DNA of 64,000 bases from Parelaphostrongylus tenuis (lineage: Eukaryota > Nematoda > Chromadorea > Rhabditida > Metastrongylidae), in NCBI GenBank assembly GCA_019055375.1, contig JAHQIW010006425.1:1-64000 (forward strand), in the 5' to 3' direction. Each line of letters begins with the position of its first letter. Position 1 is the first letter of the stretch. The notes below the pieces were generated by a model that saw nothing but the letters and a program-made list of their open reading frames with translations, was not told the DNA's origin and did not search any database. The translations under genes and the position numbers were made by a program. Below are positions 24,250-38,600 of this stretch, piece after piece.

Positions 24250-26480
24250 TTACAACTATTAACTATCAACATTAACATAGATTGATACAGTCTTTTCTTC
24301 GCTTTTTGCCTTATGATGTTTGTAAAAATTATTGCTTGGTTAACAATGGCTAAATTTGTCAGCCAAAGGTTTCTATAGAGTGAATCCATGTGCTAATGAT
24401 TGAAAAGGGCAGCAAAAAGCTTCCATGGAGTAGTGAGGGTCACTTGCTCACCTTTGAGTTAATTCTATAGATAGAAATGGGGCATTTCAATACGGACAAC
24501 ACATATTTCATCCAAATCCAACGGCTTTATTAAAACTATTTATTCGTCTAAAAATGATACCAGAACAATTCAAAGTGTAGTTTGCCATAGTGCACAAATT
24601 TTATACATCCTTTGTTATCTCGCTCTCCTCTCTGTTACCTACGATGGTTGCAATGGGTGGGAAAAAATCGTCAAATCAGAGACACTTCGATGCTTAGAGT
24701 GGTCAATTTCCTGACTTTTGACGCGTTTTTAATGGCTACTTAGCCAGTCTTACAAAAATAACAAGAATTATATCGATCCGTGTTTTTGTTGATTTGGCCA
24801 CTAGGAAGGGTAATAAAATTTCGTCAGCAGAATCGAGTTGTCTACATCCACCGAGATCCATCGAGTCCTCAAACATCCTATGAAATACTTGTAAGTGACT
24901 ATAAGAATCGTTGCTGAATGATATTCATTTGATTTAATCTATCTGAAGTATTTACGCAGTGAACAAAATTAACTTAATTCCCCGCTCAACCTGTTGGTCT
25001 TTTCAATTTTCTCCGCCTGGTCTCCTCTAAGTGACGAAATGAAAGGATATTGTTAGATATCATGAACATCAACAATACATGCACACTTTGAAAAGCTTTC
25101 TCGACAAAAATATGATGTTTCACAAAAACACGAGTTCAGCGAACGACCATTGCCTTTTTAGGAACGCTGTAATGAGAAGAAAGTAGGGCATAAGGCAAAG
25201 TGGCGGAATTAAGCACATCTGATGATGAGAAAAAGGTTCAGCACACACTTTCTTTGAAGAGCATAGTTATAAAAGTCTTTTACGTCACAAACATATGGAA
25301 TAAAGTGACTATTGAATTGTAAAAATAAACGAAAAAAGGAACAAATCAAACACCAGTCTATAACGAACGTGCTTCCATCAAGGAACCTTTTCCTCATGAA
25401 AGGCTCTAGTGTACGGCTATTGCAAACTGCGTGAGACAGCTCAATTAAAGTCGGTGATTTTACTGCCAACATTAGTTTGTTCCATATCGAAACGGCGCTA
25501 TTACGGTTATAATTTAATCAACATTTTTATTTCAAAGCCCCCATAGGCATTTTTGAGTATTCCTTATTCTATCAACCATGGAATAGTGCAAGAATCTGAA
25601 GAAATCAGTTAACTGCCTCAATAGTGATTACTGGTGACTAATCGATGCTGGTTCCAATATGATGCTGTGATTGAACGGTACAGAATGGATTAAGTAAGTA
25701 TAGAGAAAGAAATGGTCATTATAGTAAATACTTTTTATTTTTTATTTATGAGTGATTTTTTATTTTTTTTTCGTATAAAAAAAATAATTTCTGCTTAGAT
25801 ATCATGCGCACATCCATGTTTCCTTCTTTTTGGTGGCTTCTTCAGTAAAATGAGTGAACAGGACTGTTTCTTTGCTTGGGCAAATCTTGAAATAGTTGCT
25901 GTAAAAAGTTCATTGACTTCCAATTAGCATCTGCTCAACGATTTCCTTAGTGTGTTAAATATATGGGGAAACTTACATCAATCTGATATATAATATTTTG
26001 TGAAACAAATCTGCAAAGATTCTCTACTCCGTCATCGTTCATCTATAATTACATTGAAATCAAAAGTGTGAAGTTAGTAATAGAAAATAAGTTGGCTTTA
26101 ATCCCACCTCCTGTCAGTCGTTGTAATCGTCATTTAGAAAAAAACAAATACACTTTGTCTTGACAATGAATCAGGATGACTTTTCGAGAAACCTCTTGCT
26201 CTGTTACTTAAGCTCTTGCTCAGAAAAAAATTCACAATATGAAAAGAAAAAGTTAGCCTAGATATAATTTCAATTAAAAAATATTACAGTAAATTAAGTT
26301 TCAAGAAAACACGTGTTTTTGAATTTTTTCTAATTTGAATTTCGAACTCTTTCATGTATAATAATATTCAGATATCTGAAGAAGAATGAACACGAACAAA
26401 TTTAAGAAACAAACTATCTAAGGAGATAAGAGAATTTGGGATAGATTCTGAGAAAAATAGTTAGAAAAAAGCCTGAACTC
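24250..26480. other. no recognisable exon
   Basis: The GPCR's seventh transmembrane exon would be expected downstream of 26483 on the minus strand. I did not find a convincing NPxxY-coding segment here. Confidence 0.3.
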
Positions 26481-26482
26481 AC

Positions 26483-29400
26483 CATATAATGGTAGCCAAC
26501 ATAGGGCAAACACTACAATCACCGTTAACATCATTGTCGCTACACGAAGTTTTGTTCGCTCGTCGCGAATCTGAACACATTGCTTCATTCGTTAACTCAA
26601 AGTGTGAAAATCAAATTGAATGAGTAAGGTATGCTGGGAAATATAGTTGACTTTACGCGTTCGAAGCTCGATGACCAAAATCAAAATCGATAGATGTCAT
26701 CCAGTGTTCCAGATCTACGAGCTTTCTTTTTCGGAAGAAAATATTAGTGAAATCTACGGAAATTGAATTATTTTTGTTGTTGCCAGTCATTCTTGCTTTA
26801 CTATAATAGAAAGCCGAATGTAGTACGAACACTTGAATAATAGGCGACATTTCTCCTTTACACATTATGAGACGTTCTCCTTTAGACATTATTAGCTGAG
26901 CTACACCTATCCTCCGTTTTGTAATCAGATCTTCAGAAAAAAAATTAGACCTGTTTAGCTTGTGGCAATTCTACTATAACTAAATAAGCAATGATAGTAT
27001 AATTAAGGCAGGTGTATCGTGAAGATCACTTGAGTTCTATTCCTATCGTGTCTTCAAATTCTATTGTTGCTAAAGATCAAGCAGTCGTTAAAAGTACAAC
27101 TCGAGAACGATTACTATACTGGCTCATAGTACTTGAGAAGCATAGGATCGACGAATTTAGTTCACATTTCTAAATAGCTTAGAACATTATTTTCCTTCAT
27201 TAGTTGGCGTTATTTCGGCAATTTATTACAAAATAAGCTCCTCGAACGCGATCAGGCCACCTCATCGCCGTTATTCCCAGCTCAGAAATAATTTTCACGA
27301 CAAAAGAATTATTGAGCATAGCATTCATCAAATGTATGTCTGTATATAATAGAAACCCTGAATAGTCAACTTAGTCGACTTCCATTTTCCTCACCAGTTT
27401 GAGAATTTTGTAATGATGGAAAAATGAGCTCATTACTAAAGATTGGTTGAAAGTAGTTACAATGTTATCAAACAGTTACAACCTGGTTTGAGACTAGTTT
27501 CGAATACTCTTCTGTAAAACTTTCAATTTTGATATGCTGACTATACTTCAATTAGACGTCGATTATTAAACGTTATGGAAGTGAAATGCTAGAAAATCTA
27601 AATTTGTTCAAGCTTTAAATTCCTAAACTAACATGTGCATCAACAGCGAGGCTTCGATGGTTCGATACGGTGTAGAAGATTTTTGTATAGGAGACGGAGA
27701 TGAGCATAAACGGGACAATAAATGCGAGAATCAGGTTTACCACCACGAACTGCAGTTTCTCATTCGTTCTGGACGCACAGACACAGAGCGTATGATTACC
27801 GTACTCGAAGTATATCTGTAAGTTCAATGATGTTTGAAATAAATTCTATAAAAACTCTCTAATTCTGACTAATTACTGATATTAACTGTATTACTTTTTT
27901 CTTAATTTTTACTTGCTTTTTTACTTTCCTAACTGATACTAAATCCTTAACTCCTTAATTCTCCTCGGAAACTCTATAGAACTCTTCAAACTCTCTTCGA
28001 GTTTTTAGATTACTGCTGCTATTAAGGGTGAAAGCAAAACTGAAAATTATGAAGATTCGAACAATAAGTTTGTCCAAGTAACGTGCACTTTAATCTAGGC
28101 ATAGGCTGATTGAATTTTTCGACTGTAGCATTATTTTTAAATATGTCAGCGCCATGTTTATCATCATCCCTTTATTACGCTTAAAATCATTGGCAGCAAC
28201 TAAAATTGTTACTTGATTAGGCAAATTTTCATGCTAGTTTTTCTTCAAGAAGCCAAGCGAATTTCTACTGACAATTATGTGGAACATTCTAAGAAGTCGT
28301 CATATCAAATTACACTCTAATGACTTCAAATTAGCTCAAAAAGAAACGAATTTAGACTAGAAGGATCTGCATCTTGTTGTCACAGAGTGCTCGACTGAAC
28401 AAGATTGCCAACATTCTTTAGAAGGGTATGATTGAAAAGATTGCAACTCTTTAGTAAAGGGATTTATCCTAAGATAAGCAAGTAAATCTTCTAAGCATTT
28501 TGACACATACTATGAGCTGTTGTAATATTGAGAAGTAGAAGAAATGGAGCAGAATGATAAAAAAAAAGCTGTCAGTTTCACTGCGTTTAATTATGATGTG
28601 TGCTTACTAGACGAAATCCGTTATAGTTTGCTTGCCTACAGCCTTGAAAGTTTACATCGAAGAAGGAATGATAGCAAAGCGGTGGTCTTGGTGGCGTATT
28701 GGTAGCTGGCGTTCTCCGGTATGGGTGAGATAAGCGTTAGAATCCCTCTTGGGGTCAATCACTTTGCATAAAAGGATAGAGAATAAAGCTCTCAGCGTTG
28801 ATCAATCCCCGAGGAATGAGCCATGCACTCGTCTTCAATTTTTAACTTCGTTTGAGATAATTGGATGCATATCTGGTCCTTATAATGGCTCGCGGTGGCC
28901 TACCGCTGTATCGAGTCAATGTCGCTTATCCTCCGAGACAAGTGTGGTACCAATTAATCGACCCTGAAGGGATGGATGAATTGGTGAGCCGTGAGCGCAA
29001 GATCGAACCGTCGACCTTGTGTGCGACACAGAGCACCTCTAATCACAGCGCATGAGCTCCGGCCCTTTGCAAACCACTCAAAATTCTTGGACCAATCATC
29101 ATCAGTTTTCTTTCTAAATTTACCCAGCACTTATTCGGTATTATCAGTTGATCTTTGAACAAAAGCTGACCTCGTCATATCCGTAGAGATTCGGTGTCGC
29201 TAGTGATCCGCTAACGATCCATATTCCAGCGATGACGTACAAAGTGTAGCCGACTTCCCATAACGTGTATCTAAGAGGATTTACGCATCATCACAGCATC
29301 GAATGATTTTAAACGTCCGCTTCTGCTTGTCAATGCTACATTGGACTCACTTTAAGGTATGGCATATTGCTAAATAGCGATCAGCTGTTACTGCCACCAA

Positions 29401-31602
29401 AGTATATATAGATGCACACGACGTCGTCGCATTTATCCATGTCGACATCTTGCAGAATAGGGCGCCGAGCTGCCATTCTGAACAGACGCTTTGCTTCAGA
29501 ATAATGTGATTATGACAGCTGTGTTAGAAACAAATCATTTCACTACATGATCCAAGCAGAGTAACTACCAACAAAGGCATTTTAGCCAGTCACTAATTAA
29601 TTTCGTATCCAATATTGTCCTAAATTCCATTTAAGACTACTTAGGGTCTAATTACAATTACCACTGGCAATTTGAATAATTTCTGCATACTTCCTCATTA
29701 CATTACTTTGTCATTAAACTTTTCAATCATTATGCAGATGAACTAAACAGTGCTAACAGCTATATGATTTGCCTAGAAAATCATATTCGAGAATGAAAAC
29801 TTTTTTTGATCGATCTGTGACATATTAAAAACACTAATAATGCTATAATGAAATTTAATCAATCATACAGAGAACTAGAGAAGCGGAAGAGAAATCAATT
29901 CCTATATGACAGAGAGCTCACCCGCAATAAGCACGAAATATCACAAATTATCTGATTGCGATAAGGAGTGTGTAACTTCATTCTCATCCGCTTTTTTTCA
30001 ACATTTGTTGCTTACAACGTAAATGCCTGGCTTTCGAATAGGGTAAGATGTGAATTCTCACCGATGAAGAAAATTCCAGTCCAAAATACAAGTTGATTTG
30101 TTAGCGTATTAGGCAGTACTCGTTGTAAAAAGCTGCAGAGTCAATGTATGCATGATATCCAGACGTACTTCAAATTCCCGTCTCTTCATGCAGCAATTAT
30201 ATTCGTTCATTGGTTTGGCTGCCCAAATTAGTTAGCATCAGTATAATAGCATAATAGCATCAATGTCATAGCTTTGTCTAGAAGAGAAGTGCTTCTAGGC
30301 AGTGCACTGTGCCACTCTTATAGCTTTGTTTTAGGGCGGTAGTGATTTTGGACTGTAAATCAAAAATAATTATAGTTAGGATTCTTGATTTTCTTCTTTG
30401 AGCAGAACACGAGGTGTCACATTAAACTTTATTCGATAGCTGACGTTTCGGCAGTTCGCCTTCTTCAGACCCGCTTTTTATATGTGTTCCACTGGATCAC
30501 TTGATGATCTCCACTTGGATCATCCAGTGGAACACATATAAAAAGCGGCTCTGAAGAAGGCGAACTGCCGAAACGTCAGCTATCGAATAAAGTTTAATGT
30601 AACACCTCGTGTTCTGCTCAAAGAAGAAAATCAAGAATCATACTGAAGCATGCCGAGGTTAATAGACAGTCGGTCTTGGGAGTTATTATAGTTAGGCTCA
30701 AATAAAACTTTACTCATCAGAATGAAAATCCTGAGGGCTCATACGTTGACTAAATTCATCTGGATGCTATTTTATTAATTACGACAGCGTAAAATTTGGT
30801 GTACTTGGTCGACGAATTTCCTCGAAGGCATCCTTAACAGCCATTTGATTGTAGAAGTTTGCTTAACCAGGAGTATAAGAGATTTTTGTGAGAAATGGTA
30901 GTAGAATGGCGAGAAGAACAGCGGAGATGGTAAGCAAACTAACTTTTTCACTGTGATTGTTTCATCAGGATTGAAAATATCATGTTTCCCCATACCAAAA
31001 AAAGAAAGAGTCATCATTGCCGTTTTTAGCGCAAGTTAAACTCAAAAAAGGTTTTGAGGCTTTGAAAGCATTCAAGCTTCTCTACTTAGCATCTTCGTTT
31101 GTCAAGGGGGATCCACATTTCATCTGACGTCACAATGTTATCGGAAAGTGGGTCGTTTTTGTTGCGTAAAAAAAAGTAGACTTTTATAGAGATTTCGTTG
31201 CTGTTCGTTCAACCGATGTCGGCTGATCATGACCCTTAGCCAAGATGGCTCACATTACTATTATTCAATCTCACGTATCCCCTATTAGTGCTGTGCTCAG
31301 AAGTCTCTTGGTGGCTTTTTCAAAAGGGGGCACTAGTAATCATATCAAGGCCTAAAATGACGAAGCAAAGCATGCCGCTATAAAGTCATCCTACAGTAAT
31401 GGAAGTGTATAACATAACAATTTGTTTAGAAGAAATTAGTTCTTGAGTCAGAAGTAGGAATGATACAGCATGTATTGCAAATCTTATGATGGAAAATCTG
31501 CAACAGGCTGACATTACCCTTCATCTTAAAGTATAAATATCCATGAAACAAGGTGGTAGGAAATCAGAGGGCGAAATTGTTAAAGATATAACGATTGTAA
31601 AG

Positions 31603-31701
<99 letters not shown>

Positions 31702-31920
31702 CACGTATGTACAAATTATGAAGTGACACAAACCAAAAATCAAGATGGGAAGAAATCATTTAACAAAGAAGCCCACCTGTCAGAATATTATTGAGCAATG
31801 TGGTCGGGAGGCAAAAGATCATTATGAGCAAATCGGCAATTGCCAACGACGAAATTAAGTAATCAGTTGTACTTCTCAATTGTGATTGTGAGACAACGGC
31901 CAACACAACGAAAACGTTTC
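26483..31920 (-). CDS. rhodopsin-family peptide GPCR, partial (five exons)
   Basis: Five minus-strand exons join in consistent phase: 31777-31920, 29351-29477, 29171-29270, 27633-27815 and 26483-26570, 214 codons in all. They give the end of TM1 (GNVFVVLAVVS), TM2 (YLISSLAIADLLIMIFCLP with the conserved Asp), the TM3 Cys and DRY motif (LGALFCKMSTW, then TLVAVTADRYLAICH), TM4 (YVIAGIWIVSGSLATP), an extracellular loop with a Cys pair and an NHT glycosylation site, TM5 (LILAFIVPFMLISVSYTKIF) and TM6 with CWLP. This is a class A receptor of the neuropeptide type, a plasma-membrane G-protein activator. Its ligand cannot be named. The N-terminus/TM1 exon and the TM7/tail exon were not found. Introns hold a SINE, TA repeats and a palindrome. 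All ten inferred splice sites have GT/AG. Confidence 0.9.
28770..29057 (-). repeat. tRNA-derived SINE, family B (in GPCR intron)
   Basis: Near full-length copy running from AAAAGGATAGAGAATAAAGC to CTCTAATCACAGCGCATGAGC. A second, shorter tRNA-like segment (28690-28755, GGTGGCGTATTGGTAGC) abuts it. Confidence 0.8.
30380..30639. repeat. 260-bp near-perfect palindrome with PLE-end/hammerhead-like motif
   Basis: Two arms of roughly 115 bp are almost exact reverse complements around a short centre near 30510. Each arm carries CTGAAGAAGGCGAACTGCC followed by GAAACGTCAGC (minus strand in the left arm, plus strand in the right). The same CTGAAGAAGG...CGAAACGTCAGC block marks the termini of the PLE remnant at 226-1273. 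The arms differ by only a few bases, so the insertion or its conversion is recent. Confidence 0.85.
31604..31700. repeat. (TA)n microsatellite
   Basis: Alternating TA tract of nearly 100 bp with two phase breaks, in the GPCR intron. Confidence 0.95.
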
Positions 31921-31999
31921 CTGTAGAGACGAGAAATCATTTCCCATATTCTACTCTCAATTTCAATTTTCATTTGCATTTTTATATCATTTTAGACGA

Positions 32000-34900
32000 T
32001 ACAATAAAATCTTGATAACTTACAAGATATCTGGAGTTCGTACGGAAGCATGAGTTATAAAAATTCTTGGCGAAATCATTACACTCAACCTATTACAATT
32101 TTCCTACTTAGTTTATTGGCTAAAATTACGTGTTTACGCGCGCTTTACGAGTTCCGAAAGCTTAGACATGAATAGAGATAAATTTTCTATAGTGACAACC
32201 TTTGAGAGAGCGGAAAATAGCTGAAGTAGGTGAAAAAGTGAAAAATGGCCACTTAAGTTTACTGTGAATGTGAGCTGTAGTCTTTTGTTCTAATCAAAGT
32301 AGAAGAAAAATTACAGGGAGATGTTTGAAGAAAAACGGGATAGAAGTTTCCGATCTTTGTTTATTTGAAATCCGATGGTAATTGTTTGCTTGCGGAAAAC
32401 GGAAATATGTGTTATGTTTGCTGGAATTGGTGGAAATTTTGAATTTCATCATCAGACTGGAGTGGCCGATTTATTAGCTCAATTTGCGAATTGCAGTCAT
32501 TGACGTATATGCTAACAAATTCAGCTCTCCGACCTTGATTCACTGATTATTCTAGTATCTACCTGCGTGGATTTCGCTAATTTCTAAGTGCAAGCGCTTC
32601 AAAATCTCCTTTTGATGCGACTATATGTCTCTTTTTAAGACTCTATGGCATGATAACTGAATATTTAGCAGATAACTGACGCAGTCCTTTTAAATAAATA
32701 TGGTGGCATTGATAATGAGTTCTCATAAATGCGTTCAGTGGGATCCATGGCATAAGGTACAGTTTGATCGTGAATATCGTGATTGGAAAAAGGTTCAAGG
32801 AAATAAGTAAAATAGACACTACAGTAACTTTATCGGCAGTTGAATTCTATGAATTGAATATTTTGAAAGAACTGTCTTTCTTCGATAAGAAAAGTTTGGA
32901 AATAACATCCTTGTCGTTTTATCTGTTATCTTTTAGTTTGACACAAGGTTTTTCTCACTACCTCTAAGAAACGAACACTAATGATTGTTACTATGCAAAC
33001 TGTGTTCTGAGAGCCGGACAGTTTTGTTTAAGTGCAGTCGGTTTCGAGTGGAACAGCACTTTGAGCTAGACAACGACATAAGTGCTCTACATACGGAGTG
33101 CAAGAGTAAAATTACTCCTCGATCTTTATAAGGGCGATAAACAAATAGTGCTCAGACCTCGCACACAATATGAGAATTTAAAAACCAACCGAAAAAACCG
33201 GTGACGAACACACTACCGTAAAAAACTGACTGGAGTATCACCATATACATTTCTTGACGAAAAAATGGCAGTGGACCATTTTCTGGTAGCTCCATAATTT
33301 ATCATGCGTCTGGTACTCTGAAAAACACTCTACGCTATTTTCATAATGGCAAAGGTTTGTGAATAAGTTGGCAGGCCTGAATGTAATACAATTGCATTCA
33401 TTCTACTGTTTGATATTATTACATTTGTCTACTGACTCAACAGTGTTCAATAAGGTTTGCCGTAGAGGAAAGAAAAAGAAAAAGTAGTGGGAAAAGAAGT
33501 AAAGACAGAAATATCAAATTAGAAAGAATCTCAAAACACCATAAGCTTAGAAGCGGTGAAACACTAAAAAAACCGTATCACATCGCATATGCCTAAATTA
33601 AATCAGATGACATATTTTTAGCGAAGTAGGTGAAGCTTATGTAACCAATATGTTGGCGGTATGATATGATCAAATAATTACCTAAAGTCACAAGTTACTG
33701 CCTAAATCAAATCTATCTTAACGTAATGCTTAGGTTGTGAACGAGAATTTGAGAACTAGAAAGATTTACGAGTGCCACTGCCACTGGTCTAGCCAGTATT
33801 TCATTGTTCGCAATCGAATTTGCTACCAATTAACCAACCCGAAGAGATGAGGGCCCTAGCCGGGATAGGTCTATCGAATCTACATCAATGCGTGGGATAG
33901 CAGCATCTTATAGTGGTCGGCTGGCTGCCATCTCAACTCACATCTAAAGTGAATGATTCGAATGTACAACACATGTCAGGTGCTATTCAATAAAAATTTA
34001 CTTCTACACTGTGTAATACGAACAACAGCTAGGTAGCAACTTTCTTCAGATAAAATACGATTGGAAACTAGTACTTTTTACAATCTAACAATCGGGCTAG
34101 ACATCCGGCAGTTGGTGATCATATTACGATAATTGATGACTTTCCAGGAAAGAGATTATGCCTCTCTCGGCAGATGCCAAGAGTAAAACAGAATCGCGTT
34201 TTGTCCTCTCGCTAACAAATTTATAAAGCTTTAGCCAAAAAGGATTACAACGAAAGACATTTCTCGTTATTTTCGTTTCGTCTGCAAATGTGCGAATGTT
34301 CGAGATCTATGAAGCAGATTTGAACTATTTCCGATCATGACTATTCAACATAATCGACATCCGCCGCAAATGCATAAAAACAATTGTATAGTATCATTGG
34401 AAATATGGTTAAATCGATGAGCAGGCAGTCAATGGGTGCAGAAGAAACGAAAATCTGATCAGATCGGAGCTTTTAGTGTTTGGAACAAAAACAAAGCTAT
34501 GTAGACGCGCACCAGAAGTCTAGAGTTGCCGAAATAAGAGTATCTTAACTAAAAAGTAGTAAATGAATGAAGAGATGGCGACGAGCGCGAGATGGTTAGT
34601 TCTAAGATACCGAAAGCCAGAAAAGAAGTGAGCTAAACGGTTTTGCTCCACAAGAAATCATGGCTCATTTCTTCTAACAGCATATAAGCGCAAATGCTTA
34701 TGTGAATCATGACATTTCCAAGCAGTGTCAAAGCTCATCGAAGTGTAATCACATGGAAGACATTTGTAGCAATCTCACGTATTCCGAGGTTCAAGCATAG
34801 AAAAAACTGTGAACAACTGTTTTCTAATGGTGGTTTACGAACCAGCAATATCATATTCCTATAAACAGGCCCGGTGAAAAAACGTGGTACCAATTATTTT

Positions 34901-35540
34901 GGAAAATTTATTCTGGAGCCATCTACTCAAGGACGTTGACCTAGTGACCATGAAATGATTAGATATCGGAATTTTCCAGCGATGAGAGTGAAGGTCCTAG
35001 CTTTGCATCATGAAAAAACTAATTTTTGCTTTTCAATGCAAAGAAAAGTTCAGAAGAAAGCCTCTGAAAATCTCAAATTGTTTGGTGCCCGTATGCTTTA
35101 CACACTGTCAAGGAATATTTTTGCTTTTATCCTCTCAACAATGATCTTCTTACTCATGGAATATCTTACTAATCGAAGTAGGCAACATGGAAATCTAAAG
35201 AATTTTCATAACTACTTCTGTATTTATTTCTTTTTCACAGTGATCAAATTTTGATTTTACGGTTTTTTGGAGCATACAGAGATTATCATTTTGCTTTTGC
35301 CGTCGTAGCCTAGACAAGAACCGGAGGTACGAACAACAACAATTGCATACGATAGGACAATGACTCTGCAAGTACAGCGAAATCGTTGATCGCTGAAGCT
35401 TGCGTTGAAATATTTTGAAAAATTGATTCGTAATTTTCTGATATATGTATGGAGAGCTGGAATTAAAGCATTGGAATAATAACAGGGTACTCTTTTACGC
35501 GAAGGCCAAGTCTAAAAGTTATAATTATTGATGAATTAGT
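32000..35540. other. no recognisable gene
   Basis: The receptor's first exon may lie in or beyond here but was not identified. A fragment at 33790-33860 (CTACCAATTAACCAACCCGA) resembles part of SINE family B. Confidence 0.3.
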
Positions 35541-35547
35541 CAGCAAA

Positions 35548-35645
35548 AACGGTTTAGCATATGCTCCCGCAAAGCGTAGGATCTGGGTTCGAATCCCGGC
35601 TGACGCAAAAGTTTTTGCCCACCACTCTACATCATTGAGTTTATC
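35548..35645 (+). repeat. SINE family A copy with well-kept tRNA-like head
   Basis: GTCAGC pairs with GCTGAC as an acceptor-like stem. ATGCT/AGCGT forms an anticodon-like stem with loop CCCGCAA, and the T-arm is CTGGG-TTCGAAT-CCCGG. It lacks a normal D arm and U33, and runs into the family A TTTTTGCCCACCACTC tail. It is therefore a SINE, not a tRNA gene. Confidence 0.65.
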
Positions 35646-35649
35646 AAAA

Positions 35650-38600
35650 CATCATAACACCGCAATAGGCGGCCAAATAAAAATGATTTCCGAACTAGTT
35701 AACAACAATCCAGCAAGGTCATATCCGTGATGAATAATACACTTAACAAATTCTAGACATGAATCCGTCCGCCGGTGATCGTAGACTATTAGTGGTCCTA
35801 CCACATAGTAATACTTTGGCTAAGTGAAATGCATAAGTCGAACAGTAGAAATTGGAGTGTCATGCGCCGAGAGGTTCATGTATCTGTTAGATAAGTTTTC
35901 TAGTTAGAATTAGTGAGGTAGGCTGGGCATACACGATATGCGGAGACGCTAAATTACGTGATATCGGTGAACAGTTGAACGCCTCGCCAAACAAATGATC
36001 TTCCTCATTGCTCTCGTTGATGAAGTTAGCCAGAACAATCCTCCGCCGTCCTTCTTCAATTTGAGGCATTTATGAGTGCCAGCCGGAAAGGAGAGTCTCG
36101 CGTCGCACGAGCTATTTTTTCTCCCAAAAAACTCAAATTCCTAGAGACCTTCATTTCTCAAAGTAAGAAACTAGCATGGGTACATTAAATTTCAACGTCT
36201 ACTTCTCAATTGAATACTTAGTTAATGCTAAAATCGTAGTTAACATAATGGCAACGGGGTAAATCACTTATGTCTCAAGGGTTGCTCTACTAACAGATTG
36301 ATGTAAGTTGAAAAAGCTTTACTCCAAATCTAAAAATATACAAGACAATATATTTTAGGGTGAAAAAATTAACCGCAAAGTTTGTTGTTATTCAGCACTT
36401 TTTCAGTCCAATAATTATTATAGTTATCGTATAAGAAAAACAAGTATTACAAGTACATATGTAGACACAATATATTCCACAAAACTCTTGCCGAAGCTGA
36501 CATCAATACGTTTGCATGATGGAGCATAGCAAGACTCTGTAAATAGCAGCATACATTATAAGCCAGCCTCTAGAGGCCTCTAGTGTGATAGAGTAAAGTC
36601 CTTTATACAATATTGTTGTTATTTGAACTTCAAAAATCCTTTACTCATCGAAAAATAATTATCTCTTGCCGAAAGCCTAAGAAGTCAGCACATACATAGA
36701 ATCAGACGTCTTCCCGTACGATCACCACAAAAGAATAAGCTCTGGTAATTTGCGTCAATTCGCACATATTGAATCTAAAAAATTAGGCGTTGTTTTGATG
36801 TAATGCAAAAATAACAACGCATTGCATTATTTCACTAATTAGATTTCTAAAAAATATTCCAATTTTTCCAGGGCATCAGTGAAAGTGGAGGAATCTCACA
36901 AAACGTTGAGAGATTGAGTAAAGAGTTTTGATCCTGGTAAGAGGGTTGAGATAATTTCAACGATGGCTAGATTATTGTGATTTTCATTCGGCGAAATCCA
37001 CTAGAGTAAGATGAGATGAAATGAACTTTGTCGAGTTAAAAAAACATCGGACAGATTTCATTATTGCCGTGGCAAACATCGGAATTCATCAAGGATTCCT
37101 TCAACTTTCAAGGATGTCCAAGGGTTATCACTGGATTGCAAATTGAAATTCATTACCGAAAGTGGTCCAAGTCGACGCCGCCATTTCTTTTATGCAGCCG
37201 GTGGGAAGAGATACGTTTTAGTATTTGAGTGAACTAACAGCGTTTTACTACAGCTGATGTTATGAATGCTGCAATGGCTTTGTAGTGAAAAATCAAATTA
37301 TGCGCTCAACACACCAAACGAATATTCAGTCAGCTCTATCGATAACTGCTACCCTTTTCATATCGGCTCTAAAAAGTGATGAATAAATACCAAAGAATTT
37401 GCCTACTCATAAGCTGTGACTTCTACTGAAAAGAATAATGCTCACTCTCTTCTACTGTCTTTTGAAGCGAAACTTTGAGAAGGAGATTAAAGAAATTGTT
37501 GAGCTCAACACTCGACTTTCAAAAAAGCAAGGTCAAAAAGTTTCAATATTCAACAAAATTTTAGGACTAGTTTCCAACCGTCAGCTGTGCTTGAGTGAGA
37601 AAAAAAGGGGAAAAGGAGTAAAAGAAAAGATGTTTGATAGAAAGGGAGCTCTATTGTGAATGGTTTTTGTGATTTTCCATTTATACATCTATGCAGCATC
37701 TAATTCTCTGCTGAGAATAACTTTGTTTGATTACTATTTGCAAACAATTCGACGTTCATTCATATATGGCTGCCAAGAAAATGGAATTAACGGAAAGAAA
37801 TAACCTAACTCCACCCCAAGTCTTCAAATTCGACAATATTCAAAAATCTCCTGGAATTCAGACTGACAGTGATTCAGAGTCTTCAAAGTTCACATTATTT
37901 GGAGCGTTCATTATTCAACATCCACTCAATATGACGATACTCTACTATGGTATTCACGCGACAAGGGCATAATGGTCTTAGATCTGGATTCAAATAGTAA
38001 CGATATATTGAAGAAACATTAAATTTGAATCAAGATATGGATCCATTCAATTTCAACTTCACATTCAAGCCAGTTTATTCAAAACAAGTTTTATCAGTAT
38101 TTTTCGCCGCCTGTTTTTGCTCACCACCCAGTTCTGTTAGATATATATGTAACATCACAAGACTGCGAAAAAAGCAGTGAAAATACTAGAACTTCGGAGT
38201 ATTACCGGTTATAAAAAGTACTACGATCTGAATAGTTCTGCCCTCAGATTCAATTATCAAGTCTTTTCACAAAACTTCTGATTTCCTAAAGTTCATAAGC
38301 ATGTTCAGCCTTTTCACCATGTGGCCCGTATTTCAAATAGGAAAATAATCTAAGAAGAATAATTTGATTTAGCTGGGCACGACGCTTCTCCTCAATGCTG
38401 GCTTTTGAACTTGATCCTCTTACGTGAGCAAATCTAAATACTTGAATTTCGCTATCACTTTTGTAAAAGACTGAATTCTAAATATATTTATACTTAGAAG
38501 GGCGCTGTGTAAAATCAATGGCACGACTAATGCGACAAAGCAAAAACTCTTTGATGAGTTCACAAAGTTTTATACTTCTGAAACACTCCACTGGTCGAGA

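Noticed and set aside
25660..25700. Possible NPxxY segment (NPFCT) for the seventh transmembrane helix of the GPCR
   Set aside because: The final Tyr is absent, no clean acceptor in the needed phase precedes it, and the upstream residues do not form a convincing helix.
35548..35610. Possible true tRNA gene with acceptor, anticodon and T arms
   Set aside because: It lacks a standard D arm and the conserved U33, and it runs directly into the family A SINE tail, so it is a SINE head.
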